DNA of 6,481 nt from Winogradskyella sp. (GCA_030149115.1 JASBSE010000444.1:1-6481); one strand, 5' to 3'; counted from the first letter of the stretch, positions 1-6,384 are shown. Translations and numbers: made by a program. The notes: generated by a model not told the origin, from the letters alone.

Positions 1-5
1 TTTTG

Positions 6-79
6 CTCCTCAGGTTGGGCTCGAACCAACGACCCTCTGATTAACAGTCAGATGCTCTAACCAACTGAGCTACTGAGGA
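6..79 (-). tRNA. tRNA-Asn (anticodon GTT)
   Basis: Read on the minus strand this is a complete 74-nt cloverleaf. The 7-bp acceptor stem (TCCTCAG with CTGAGGA) pairs perfectly. The D-arm begins TAGCTCAG. The anticodon stem TCTGA/TCAGA closes the loop CTGTTAA, whose GTT anticodon lies at plus-strand 43-45 and reads Asn codons AAC and AAT. The T-arm GTTGG/CCAAC closes the loop TTCGAGC. The unpaired discriminator base is G, as expected for tRNA-Asn. The 3' CCA is not encoded (the sequence continues CAAAA), so it must be added after transcription, as is common in Bacteroidota. The gene has its own promoter just upstream and is likely transcribed alone or with genes beyond the left edge. Confidence 0.97.
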
Positions 80-104
80 AGGTATTTTTTCGCTTTAGCG
101 AGCG

Positions 105-135
105 CAAATATAAATTATTTTTTAATCTCTGCAAT
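105..135 (-). promoter_or_regulatory. Promoter of tRNA-Asn (Bacteroidota sigma-A type)
   Basis: On the minus strand, ATTG (135-132) is followed by a 19-base spacer and then TATATTTG (112-105). This is an exact match to the Bacteroidota -7 element TAnnTTTG with a -33 TTG-type box at the usual distance. The tRNA 5' end lies 25 bases beyond the -7 box, giving a leader of about 20 bases, which is plausible for RNase P processing. It is the best-formed promoter in the window. Confidence 0.7.
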
Positions 136-152
136 ATGAAATCTAAATTTTT

Positions 153-1496
153 TTATTGAGTAATTGCTTTAAAAATATCATTTCCGTTTGCAAATAGTAC
201 TAACGCTATTAAAATAAAGAAACCAACGATTTGTGCACGCTCTAAGAATTTCTCACTTGGTTTACGACCAGAGATCATTTCATACAGTAAAAACATTACG
301 TGTCCTCCGTCTAATGCAGGTATTGGTAATAAATTAAGTATGGCTAGCATAATTGATAGGAAGGCTGTTAATCCCCAAAAATAAGGCCAACTCCATACAG
401 GTGAAAATTGATCGTAAATAGCTTTAAAACCTCCTAAGCCTTTATAAGCTCCTGTGCTTGGGTTAAAAATGGCCATTAATTGGTCACCATAGTTACTTAT
501 GGTTTTAGTAAACTTTCGCCATCCTGCCCCAAAACTTTCACCAAAGCTGTACTCTTTTCTAAAAATATCATAATATCCTAATTCTTCAAATCGCTTAGGA
601 TTATTATAAGGTCTAATACCAAACTTACCGTCCTTATCAAGCTGAAGTTCCATGGTAGATTTGGTGTTGTCTTCATGCAGAATTTCGGCAGTTACGCTTG
701 TGTTCTTTAAGTCTTTTACTATTCCTTTAAGTTGATCGTAATATTTTAATGGCTTTCCATTAATACTAGTAATAACATCTCCTTGTTTTAAACCTTTTCC
801 TTTGTTTAAAGAAGAATCTGCAACTTTACCAACCATAAAAGGAATTCGGTACTCAAAATTAGTTTTTACACCACTTGCAGAATACTGTCCTAAAAAATCT
901 TCCGGTAAATTAATAGTTTGTTTTTTACCATCTCTGTTTATTGTAATAGTCTGCGCCTTTATTAAATTATACCCTATATCAGAATCATTAATTATAGGTT
1001 CATCATTAATGGCAATTACCTTATCTCCGGTCTTAAAACCAAGGTCACTTAATAACGGGTTTTCTATAGAATAACCATCTTTTAAGCTATCTACCTTAAC
1101 ATCTGAATCTCCATACGTAAAAGATACAGCTACGTATATAACATAAGCCAAGATAAAGTTTACCGTAACACCACCAAGCATAATAATTAAACGTTGCCAA
1201 GCTGGTTTAGATCTAAATTCCCATGGTTTGGGTGGCTGTGCCATTTGTTCCTTATCCATGCTTTCATCAATCATTCCGGCTATTTTAACATAACCTCCTA
1301 AAGGCAACCAGCCAATACCGTACACGGTATCTCCTATTTTCTTTTTGAAAAGCGAATACTTTACATCAAAAAAGAGATAAAATTTTTCAACCTTAGTTTT
1401 AAAAAGCTTTGCTGGTATAAAGTGGCCCAACTCGTGTAACACGATAAGAAGGGATAAACTTAGTAAGAATTGGGATATCTTAATTACAAATTCCAT
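153..1496 (-). CDS. rseP: RseP site-2 protease (M50 family zinc intramembrane metalloprotease)
   Basis: RseP cleaves membrane-embedded substrates, classically anti-sigma factors already trimmed by a site-1 protease and leftover signal peptides, within the inner membrane. Seen in the 447-residue product: a first membrane helix carrying the zinc motif HELGH (residues 21-25), the GWLPLGGYVK segment (62-71) typical of the membrane-reentrant beta loop, a second helix at about 104-126, two PDZ-like regions (about 130-200 and 218-297), and a C-terminal membrane part with NLLPIPALDGG, whose D396 is the third zinc ligand. E. coli RseP is 450 residues with the same order. An upstream in-frame ATG at 1544 would add 16 residues. 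I prefer the ATG at 1496 because it places HELGH as in E. coli and because the proposed promoter lies between the two starts. The actual substrates in this organism are unknown. Confidence 0.95.
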   Translation of the reverse strand: MEFVIKISQFLLSLSLLIVLHELGHFIPAKLFKTKVEKFYLFFDVKYSLFKKKIGDTVYGIGWLPLGGYVKIAGMIDESMDKEQMAQPPKPWEFRSKPAWQRLIIMLGGVTVNFILAYVIYVAVSFTYGDSDVKVDSLKDGYSIENPLLSDLGFKTGDKVIAINDEPIINDSDIGYNLIKAQTITINRDGKKQTINLPEDFLGQYSASGVKTNFEYRIPFMVGKVADSSLNKGKGLKQGDVITSINGKPLKYYDQLKGIVKDLKNTSVTAEILHEDNTKSTMELQLDKDGKFGIRPYNNPKRFEELGYYDIFRKEYSFGESFGAGWRKFTKTISNYGDQLMAIFNPSTGAYKGLGGFKAIYDQFSPVWSWPYFWGLTAFLSIMLAILNLLPIPALDGGHVMFLLYEMISGRKPSEKFLERAQIVGFFILIALVLFANGNDIFKAITQ

Positions 1497-1521
1497 GTAG
1501 TCATTTTCAAATTTCGATTGA

Positions 1522-1529
1522 CAAAAGTA
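1522..1529 (-). promoter_or_regulatory. Candidate -7 promoter element of rseP
   Basis: The minus-strand octamer TACTTTTG matches TAnnTTTG exactly and lies 25 bases upstream of the preferred rseP start, giving a 5' leader of about 20 bases. No convincing TTG-type -33 box is seen at the expected distance, so the call rests on the -7 element and its position. Confidence 0.5.
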
Positions 1530-1570
1530 ATGTTTTAAAGGCATTTAGAAAATAAATGTATTTCCAAACA

Positions 1571-1635
1571 GAATATTTTTAACAATGAATTATAAATCAT
1601 ACCGTTACAGTCGTATATTTCTGTTAAAAAAATTC
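1571..1635. repeat. Imperfect inverted repeat in the rseP/SCO divergent intergenic region
   Basis: GAATATTTTTAAC (1571-1583) and GTTAAAAAAATTC (1623-1635) are inverted copies matching at 12 of 13 positions, separated by 39 bases. The right arm runs up to the SCO gene's presumed -33 region and the left arm lies upstream of the rseP promoter. It could be a paired regulator site or a long-loop stem, but the arms are very AT-rich and chance is a real alternative. Confidence 0.3.
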
Positions 1636-1655
1636 ACGAAAATTTACCTTAATCG

Positions 1656-1663
1656 TATCTTTG
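1656..1663 (+). promoter_or_regulatory. Candidate -7 promoter element of the SCO gene
   Basis: TATCTTTG matches TAnnTTTG exactly and ends 27 bases before the ATG of the SCO gene, giving a leader of about 22 bases. A possible upstream hexamer TTCACG (1633-1638) sits 17 bases before it, but it is not a good -33 TTTG box. Confidence 0.5.
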
Positions 1664-1690
1664 CAATTCATAATTTTTGAAGCTTAACTT

Positions 1691-2368
1691 ATGTCTTTCC
1701 TCTCATTCTTTAAAGAGTATAAAAAGTTTGGAATATTCTTTTCAGTATTGTCTATTATCATTTTGGTAATAATTTATAATATTTTAAATGTTGATAAACC
1801 CTTACCCATCTACCAACCTGTAAATTTTGAAGCAAAACTGGTAGATAGCTCAATTCAGCACATAGAGAAATACCATACCGTTGCAGATTTTAAGTTAGTA
1901 AATCAAAATGGTGATACAATAACTCAAGACACCTACAAAGACAAAATTTATGTCGCTGATTTTTTCTTTACAACTTGCAGAACAATTTGTCCTATTATGA
2001 CAGAAAATATGGTAACAGTGCAAGAAGAAATCCTTAAGTATGATGATGTTATGCTATTATCACATTCTGTAACTCCCGAAATTGATAGTGTTGCGCAACT
2101 AAAAAAATACGCTAAAGAAAAAGGTGTTAATGATAATGTCTGGAACTTAGTTACAGGAGACAAAAAACAAATCTATGATTTGGCAAGAAAATCTTATCTT
2201 GTAGTAGAAGATGATGGCATGGGTAATTATGGAATGGTACATACCGAAAATTTTGCCCTCATAGATAAAAAAAGACAAATTAGAGGAATTTACAATGGAA
2301 TCAGCCAAGGTGGCATTGATTCTTTACTTCAGGATATTGAAATTCTGAAAAAAGAGTACACACAATAG
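1691..2368 (+). CDS. SCO1/SenC family protein (membrane-anchored thioredoxin-fold, copper chaperone type)
   Basis: SCO proteins deliver copper to, or keep reduced, the Cu(A)/Cu(B) centres of cytochrome oxidase on the periplasmic side of the inner membrane. The 225-residue product has one N-terminal membrane helix (about 13-33) and then a thioredoxin-like domain. The family copper motif CxxxCP is present in DFFFTTCRTICP (C96, C100), and the conserved distal histidine is H184 in MVHTENFALID. The segment SHSVTPEIDS corresponds to the usual S-x-DP-x-x-D region but has TP in place of DP. There is no lipobox, so the anchor is a helix. It lies 75 bases upstream of feoA on the same strand, but feoA has its own promoter-like signals, so co-transcription is possible rather than shown. 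Copper handling is inferred from the family; a thiol-disulfide role is the main alternative. Confidence 0.9.
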   Translation: MSFLSFFKEYKKFGIFFSVLSIIILVIIYNILNVDKPLPIYQPVNFEAKLVDSSIQHIEKYHTVADFKLVNQNGDTITQDTYKDKIYVADFFFTTCRTICPIMTENMVTVQEEILKYDDVMLLSHSVTPEIDSVAQLKKYAKEKGVNDNVWNLVTGDKKQIYDLARKSYLVVEDDGMGNYGMVHTENFALIDKKRQIRGIYNGISQGGIDSLLQDIEILKKEYTQ

Positions 2369-2403
2369 TTTCTTAATTCTTTTTAAGGCTGAAATTTTTG
2401 CCT

Positions 2404-2411
2404 TATTTTTG
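2404..2411 (+). promoter_or_regulatory. Candidate -7 promoter element of the feo operon
   Basis: TATTTTTG matches TAnnTTTG exactly and lies 32 bases upstream of the feoA start codon. The expected transcription start, a few bases downstream, falls inside the palindrome at 2412-2436. No clear -33 TTTG is present at about 19 bases upstream (that stretch reads TTTTAAGG), which may mean a weak or activator-assisted promoter. Confidence 0.45.
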
Positions 2412-2436
2412 CTTCTTTAAATTCAATCTAAATAAG
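2412..2436. promoter_or_regulatory. Palindromic candidate operator of feoAB, probably for a metal-dependent repressor
   Basis: The element is a dyad centred on C2424: the core TTTAAATT-C-AATCTAAA (2416-2432) has one mismatched pair in eight. Beyond the next, unpaired position the outer arms CTT (2412-2414) and AAG (2434-2436) also pair, giving 10 of 12 matched pairs overall. It starts directly after the -7 box and covers the expected transcription start, the classic position for a repressor. The TTTA...TAAA half-site pattern recalls operators of the DtxR/IdeR/MntR family more than a Fur box. That the regulator is iron-responsive is inferred from the downstream genes. Confidence 0.5.
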
Positions 2437-2438
2437 GA
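2434..2438 (+). promoter_or_regulatory. Shine-Dalgarno-like site supporting the TTG start of feoA
   Basis: AAGGA lies 5 bases before the TTG at 2444. Such sites are scarce elsewhere in this window, as is usual in Bacteroidota, so its presence before a rare start codon helps support that start. It also overlaps the right edge of the palindrome, so a bound regulator would lie right next to the ribosome site. Confidence 0.4.
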
Positions 2439-2443
2439 TAAGC

Positions 2444-2671
2444 TTGACACTTGCAGACTTAAAACGTGGCGAACAAGGTATCATCAAGGATGTATCTTCT
2501 ATTCATATTCCATTAAAACTTCTAGAAATGGGATGTTTACCTGGTAATGCTGTAGAACTGGTACAAGTTGCTCCTTTTGCAGACCCAATGTATCTTAACA
2601 TCAACGGTACACATTTGGCAATTAGAAAAGAAACTGCAATACACATCGTAATAGAAATAGTTAATGGGTAA
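2444..2671 (+). CDS. feoA: FeoA, small SH3-like ferrous iron transport accessory protein
   Basis: FeoA is a small cytoplasmic protein with an SH3-like beta barrel that partners FeoB in Fe(II) uptake. The 75-residue product shows the family pattern: an N-terminal LADLKRGEQG, the central IPLKLLEMGCLPGNAVELVQVAPFADP (L-x-x-M-G-x-x-P-G) and a C-terminal NGTHLAIRKETA stretch ending in a hydrophobic strand. The start is TTG at 2444: an in-frame TAA at 2429-2431 rules out anything longer except ATA codons, and AAGGA lies just upstream. The gene ends inside feoB (8-base overlap), so the two are probably translationally coupled. It is a separate protein here, whereas many Bacteroides-type FeoB proteins carry a fused FeoA domain. 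Confidence 0.93.
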   Translation: MTLADLKRGEQGIIKDVSSIHIPLKLLEMGCLPGNAVELVQVAPFADPMYLNINGTHLAIRKETAIHIVIEIVNG

Positions 2672-4763
2672 GCAGATAAATGTTGCATTAATAGGAAATC
2701 CTAATACAGGTAAAACTTCTGTGTTTAACGCTTTAACCGGCTTAAACCAAAAAGTTGGTAACTATCCTGGTATAACAGTTGAAAAGAAAGAAGGTATCTG
2801 TAAGCTGCCTCGCGGAGTTAAAGCACACATTATAGATTTACCAGGAACTTATAGTCTAAATGCATCTTCTCTTGATGAAAATGTGGTCATTGAGTTACTG
2901 CTTAATAAGAATGATAAAGATTTCCCTGATGTTGCTGTTGTTGTAAGCGATGTAGAAAACCTTAAACGTAATCTATTACTATTCACACAAATAAAGGACT
3001 TAGAAATACCAAGCATATTGGTTATTAATATGTCTGATAGAATGGCTTACAAAGGAATTTCTCTAGATATTCCTTATTTAGAAAAGCAACTGAACACCAA
3101 AATTGCACTTGTAAGTACCAGAAAGAACCATGGAATTTCTGAACTAAAAGAATTAATAACCAATTATAAAGAGCTTTCAACTGAGCCTTGCATGAATGCC
3201 TCTTCGATAGACGAAGCCTATTTTAATAACCTTAGAAAAGCATTTCCAAATCAGTTGCTTTATAAGTTATGGTTAGTCATTACTCAAGATGTAAATTTTG
3301 GTAAAACAGATAGGAAAACTATTGAAGATGTTTCTAATTTTAAAACAAAAACCAATGCAGATTTAAAACGTCTGCAACAAAAAGAAACCATTAAACGGTA
3401 TCAATTTATAAATGATACGCTAAAAAAAGGGCAAACTATTGACCTTAAATCTGCCAAAGATCTAAGAATTAAGTTCGATAGAATTTTGACGCACAAAGTT
3501 TGGGGTTATTTAATATTCGGAATCATATTGCTTACAATTTTTCAAGCAATTTATGATTGGTCTAGCGTGCCAATGGATTTTATAGACGAATCTTTTGCTT
3601 CCTTAGGCGAGTGGACAAAAAGTATTTTACCTGAAGGCGCTTTCACAAATTTGTTAGCCGAGGGCATAATACCAGGTTTGGGTGGTATCGTAATTTTCAT
3701 ACCTCAAATAGCCTTTTTATTCTTGTTTATTTCCATTTTAGAGGAAAGCGGTTATATGAGTCGCGTTGTATTTTTAATGGATCGAATAATGCGTCGCTTT
3801 GGACTCAGCGGAAAGAGTGTCGTACCTTTGATGTCAGGAACAGCATGTGCAATTCCTGCTATTATGGCAACACGTAATATTGAAAGTTGGAAAGAACGCC
3901 TTATTACTATCTTAGTAACACCTTTTACAACTTGTTCTGCAAGGCTGCCTGTTTATCTTATTATCATTTCATTGGTAATACCTGAAGGAAGAGTTTTAGG
4001 ACTGAGTTATCAAGCATTGACACTAATGCTGTTGTATTTAATTGGTTTTGGGGCTGCTGTTGGGTCTGCCTGGATATTAAATAAGGTTTTAAAAATTAAA
4101 AGCAAAACATTCTTTGTGGTAGAAATGCCTAACTACAAAGTACCGCTCGTAAAAAACGTAGCGCTAACAGTACTGGAAAAGACAAAAGCTTTCATTTTTG
4201 GCGCTGGTAAAATCATCCTAGCAATATCAATTGTATTATGGTTTTTAGCCTCTTATGGGCCTGGCGAAAACTTCAATAATGCTGAACAAATTGTTACTGA
4301 ACAATATGCTGCTAATAATCTTTCTGAAGATGAATTACAGCAAGAAATAGCATCTCACAAATTAGAACATTCCTTTATAGGTATCACAGGAAGAGCCATC
4401 GAACCAGCTATTAGACCATTAGGTTATGACTGGAAAATTGGTATCGCCATAGTATCATCTTTTGCTGCTCGCGAAGTTTTTGTGGGTACACTTGCAACCA
4501 TTTACAGTGTTGGTAGCGATGAAGAAGAAACCATAAAAAACAGAATGGCTGGCGAAGTAAATCCAATTCTCGGCGGACCATTATTTAACTTTGCTTCAGG
4601 TATATCGTTACTGTTGTTTTATGCCTTTGCTATGCAATGTATGAGTACATTGGCCATTGTAAAACGTGAAACCAATTCTTGGAAATGGCCTTTATATCAA
4701 CTTGTAGTAATGAGCGCTTTTGCCTATATTGTTGCATTGGCGGCATTTCAAATATTAAAATAG
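2664..4763 (+). CDS. feoB: FeoB ferrous iron transporter with N-terminal G domain
   Basis: FeoB moves Fe(II) across the inner membrane into the cytoplasm, with a GTPase-like domain controlling transport. The 699-residue product has an N-terminal G domain: G1 GNPNTGKTS (11-19), G2 T38 in NYPGITVEKKEG, G3 DLPG (58-61), G4 NMSD (122-125) and a G5-like VSTRKNHGI. A helical linker follows to about residue 275. The membrane part starts near residue 278 and holds two Gate-type regions: EESGYMSR (360-367) with SGTACAIPA (C395), then PFTTCSARLPVY (C424), and later SFAAREVFVG (599-608). These cysteines and the arginine context are conserved in the family. Length is ordinary for a FeoB without a fused FeoA. 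The ATG lies within the last codons of feoA, and the TAG stop is directly followed by the ATG of the small Cys-rich partner. It appears intact. Confidence 0.97.
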   Translation: MGKQINVALIGNPNTGKTSVFNALTGLNQKVGNYPGITVEKKEGICKLPRGVKAHIIDLPGTYSLNASSLDENVVIELLLNKNDKDFPDVAVVVSDVENLKRNLLLFTQIKDLEIPSILVINMSDRMAYKGISLDIPYLEKQLNTKIALVSTRKNHGISELKELITNYKELSTEPCMNASSIDEAYFNNLRKAFPNQLLYKLWLVITQDVNFGKTDRKTIEDVSNFKTKTNADLKRLQQKETIKRYQFINDTLKKGQTIDLKSAKDLRIKFDRILTHKVWGYLIFGIILLTIFQAIYDWSSVPMDFIDESFASLGEWTKSILPEGAFTNLLAEGIIPGLGGIVIFIPQIAFLFLFISILEESGYMSRVVFLMDRIMRRFGLSGKSVVPLMSGTACAIPAIMATRNIESWKERLITILVTPFTTCSARLPVYLIIISLVIPEGRVLGLSYQALTLMLLYLIGFGAAVGSAWILNKVLKIKSKTFFVVEMPNYKVPLVKNVALTVLEKTKAFIFGAGKIILAISIVLWFLASYGPGENFNNAEQIVTEQYAANNLSEDELQQEIASHKLEHSFIGITGRAIEPAIRPLGYDWKIGIAIVSSFAAREVFVGTLATIYSVGSDEEETIKNRMAGEVNPILGGPLFNFASGISLLLFYAFAMQCMSTLAIVKRETNSWKWPLYQLVVMSAFAYIVALAAFQILK

Positions 4764-4901
4764 ATGAACGACATTATCCAGAACATACTAGTCTTCTCAA
4801 CATTACTTGTGGCTATAGGATTTTTGGTTAGAAAATTTATCTGGAGACCTAAAAAAGCATCTAGCAAGTCTTGTGGTTCTGATGGTTGTGGGTGTAATTA
4901 A
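4764..4901 (+). CDS. FeoB-associated Cys-rich membrane protein (45 residues)
   Basis: This short frame reads MNDIIQNILVFSTLL... to a TAA at 4899-4901. It has one hydrophobic helix (about 4-22), then a basic stretch RKFIWRPKK (23-31), then a Cys-rich tail SCGSDGCGCN with C37, C42 and C44. The positive charges after the helix predict an outside N-terminus and a cytoplasmic Cys tail. This layout and the position right after feoB match the known FeoB-associated Cys-rich membrane protein family. A role in accepting or sensing Fe(II) at the cytoplasmic mouth of FeoB is often suggested, as for the FeoC or YhgG class of small partners, but is inference here. Its ATG directly abuts the feoB TAG with no gap, so translation probably depends on termination of feoB. 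Confidence 0.88.
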   Translation: MNDIIQNILVFSTLLVAIGFLVRKFIWRPKKASSKSCGSDGCGCN

Positions 4902-4934
4902 AATTCAAGGTTTTTAGCAAATAATTCCTATTGA

Positions 4935-5390
4935 ATGAAAAACTTAATTTTACTGTCTATCATTCTTTTCTTTTTTGTTGCTTGCTCGAAGCAAAAAATT
5001 CAATCTTTAAACAAAAGAGTCACCCAATTTCAAGTTTCAGAATGTAAGACTAATTGTGGCTTAGATTCTATTGGAGTAACAACAAATAAGGCTGATAAAA
5101 ATTTAAACGTGAGGCTAGGTTATATAGTCAATTGCTCTTGGAGTAAAGCATTTTTTAAAAATATCACAGAAGTAAATGATACTCTAATTGTTGAACTTGA
5201 TATACCTAGTGAAAATGGAGAATATCCTATTTCAGAATGTGATTGCTTTTACTATTTTAACTTTAAGATTATAAACTACGCCAAAACACCTAAAGCTATA
5301 CGAGTAATTGATGTTTTCGAAAAGGATAAATTTTGGGATGAAATAAAAATTCCAAAAATTGAAGAAACATCAATTATTGATTTGGAGTAA
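4935..5390 (+). CDS. Putative lipoprotein of unknown function with six cysteines
   Basis: I do not recognise this 151-residue protein. Its N-terminus is a lipoprotein signal: a Lys-containing start, a hydrophobic stretch and a lipobox-like FVAC with the lipidated cysteine at C17, followed by SKQK. The mature part has five further cysteines: C37 and C41 in ECKTNC, C67 in NCSW, and C102 and C104 in ECDCFYYFNFKI. The alternating hydrophobic pattern around 59-115 suggests a beta-sandwich-like domain. The cysteines could form disulfides in the periplasm or bind a metal. It begins 33 bases after the Cys-rich gene, with no promoter element or terminator hairpin that I can see between, so read-through from the feo operon is possible. 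A link to iron is only positional. Confidence 0.75.
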   Translation: MKNLILLSIILFFFVACSKQKIQSLNKRVTQFQVSECKTNCGLDSIGVTTNKADKNLNVRLGYIVNCSWSKAFFKNITEVNDTLIVELDIPSENGEYPISECDCFYYFNFKIINYAKTPKAIRVIDVFEKDKFWDEIKIPKIEETSIIDLE

Positions 5391-5413
5391 AGCCCTAAAA
5401 GAGTGTAATAATT

Positions 5414-6223
5414 CTATTTTTCCAAAAAGCCTTCAGGAATAGCAAAGGTTGAAGCATCCACATCTACAAATTCAACATTACTAAGATTTGCAAAACCAAT
5501 TTCTTTACCAAGCCCTTTTTCTTTTGTCCATTCGTAGTATTTCCAACTGTGTGGCACAGGAATACCATCAATAGTTTTGTAATGCTCATAACCAATAGCA
5601 TGTGGATCCGCTTCTGCAGCTTCTAAAGATTTATTGGCCGTTACTATATAACCAGCGTAATCAATTAAGTTGGTTTCAGGATGACTGTAAATAACATACC
5701 AATCATCTGGTGCATCACCAACATCTCCTTTAAAAGATAAATGCTGCGCATTGTAAGCCACATCATTTAATTGCAATTGTCCTAAATCTTTTAAAACAGC
5801 ACCATCATCACCAATTTTTGAAGGAAATAACAAGAAATACATCCAAGTGTAAGCATCAAATCGCGCGGCTTTCTCATTTTTTAAATCTGGTGAATGAAAT
5901 ACTTTTGCACCATCAAAATAGATTGCAGTTCCATCTTTTAATTCAATTTTTCCTTTAGTAGAATTAGTCAAAAATGTCATTCTACCATTCAGCCGTTCGT
6001 TTCCACCAAAGTTAATTACCATATCGAGTTCAATAGCATTGTGAGACAAGAATTCTGATTTCTTATGTGCTTCTTCAGTTTTATCCAACCAAGTCAACTC
6101 TTTTCTAGTTTCGACTGTTTCAGTTTGAGTTTCGACAATTTCCTTTTTTTCTGAAGTTTCATTCTTACAACTTACAACACTCAATAAAACAAAGGATAAA
6201 AATGGTAATAGTTTCTTTTTCAT
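5414..6223 (-). CDS. Putative lipoprotein, possibly a DUF6503/LolA-like family protein
   Basis: The 269-residue product starts with a clear lipoprotein signal: MKKK, a hydrophobic stretch and the lipobox VVSC with C19. An acidic, Thr/Glu-rich linker (about 20-42) follows, then a domain rich in predicted beta strands. Visible features are FLSHNAIELDMVINFGG (58-74), KIELKDGTAIYFDGAKVFHSP (about 92-112), an aromatic helix-like part TWMYFLLFPSKIGD, then DWYVIYSHPETNLIDYAGYIVT (174-195) and IDGIPVPHSWKYYEW (218-232). Alternating strands with 'substrate still attached' phrases such as TNLIDYAGYIVT recall flavobacterial DUF6503 and outer-membrane lipoprotein-carrier-like folds, but I cannot confirm the family. 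It ends 23 bases from the convergent gene at 4935-5390. No clear promoter is seen upstream. Function is unknown; a secreted or outer-membrane lipoprotein is the safe statement. Confidence 0.8.
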   Translation of the reverse strand: MKKKLLPFLSFVLLSVVSCKNETSEKKEIVETQTETVETRKELTWLDKTEEAHKKSEFLSHNAIELDMVINFGGNERLNGRMTFLTNSTKGKIELKDGTAIYFDGAKVFHSPDLKNEKAARFDAYTWMYFLLFPSKIGDDGAVLKDLGQLQLNDVAYNAQHLSFKGDVGDAPDDWYVIYSHPETNLIDYAGYIVTANKSLEAAEADPHAIGYEHYKTIDGIPVPHSWKYYEWTKEKGLGKEIGFANLSNVEFVDVDASTFAIPEGFLEK

Positions 6224-6376
6224 AACATTTCAATTAAAGCCTAAAGTATATCACAAGAAACAATTAAAAGCATAGTCAACTTATTTTAGGAAAACTTTAA
6301 TACATTAAGAATCTCTTGCAAATCAAATTATTTTATTAAAATGACGTACCTCAATATTCACTTATCTAAAATTCAT

Positions 6377-6384
6377 TAACTTTG
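6377..6384 (+). promoter_or_regulatory. Candidate -7 promoter element of the right-edge gene
   Basis: TAACTTTG matches TAnnTTTG exactly. It ends only 5 bases before the GTG at 6390, so the transcript would begin at or very near the start codon. No good -33 box is seen. Confidence 0.4.

Noticed and set aside
91..105. Short GC-rich hairpin (CGCTTTAGCG) between rseP and tRNA-Asn as an rseP terminator
   Set aside because: On the rseP strand it is followed by an A-run, not a T-run, and the stem is only 3-4 bp; it lies in the tRNA leader after the tRNA promoter.
802..1074. Plus-strand open frame of 90 codons inside rseP
   Set aside because: It lies wholly within the well-supported rseP coding region on the opposite strand and resembles no known protein.
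1598..1886. Direct repeat cataccgtt(a/g)cag at 1598-1610 and 1874-1886
   Set aside because: One copy is inside the SCO coding region and encodes ordinary residues; a 12-of-13 match of this length is likely chance.
1948..2163. Minus-strand open frame within the SCO gene
   Set aside because: It overlaps the conserved CxxxCP region of the SCO protein and shows no domain of its own.
2503..2688. Minus-strand open frame across feoA and the start of feoB
   Set aside because: It is antisense to two clear genes and has no recognisable features.
5391..5413. Bidirectional terminator between the two convergent lipoprotein genes
   Set aside because: The 23-base gap has no stem of useful GC content; the nearby TTTTTCCAAAAA is inside the coding end of the minus-strand gene and is AT-only.
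6231..6271. Short direct repeat caattaaa(a)gc upstream of the minus-strand lipoprotein gene
   Set aside because: It is only about 10 bases, AT-rich and imperfect, with no link to a promoter that I can define.
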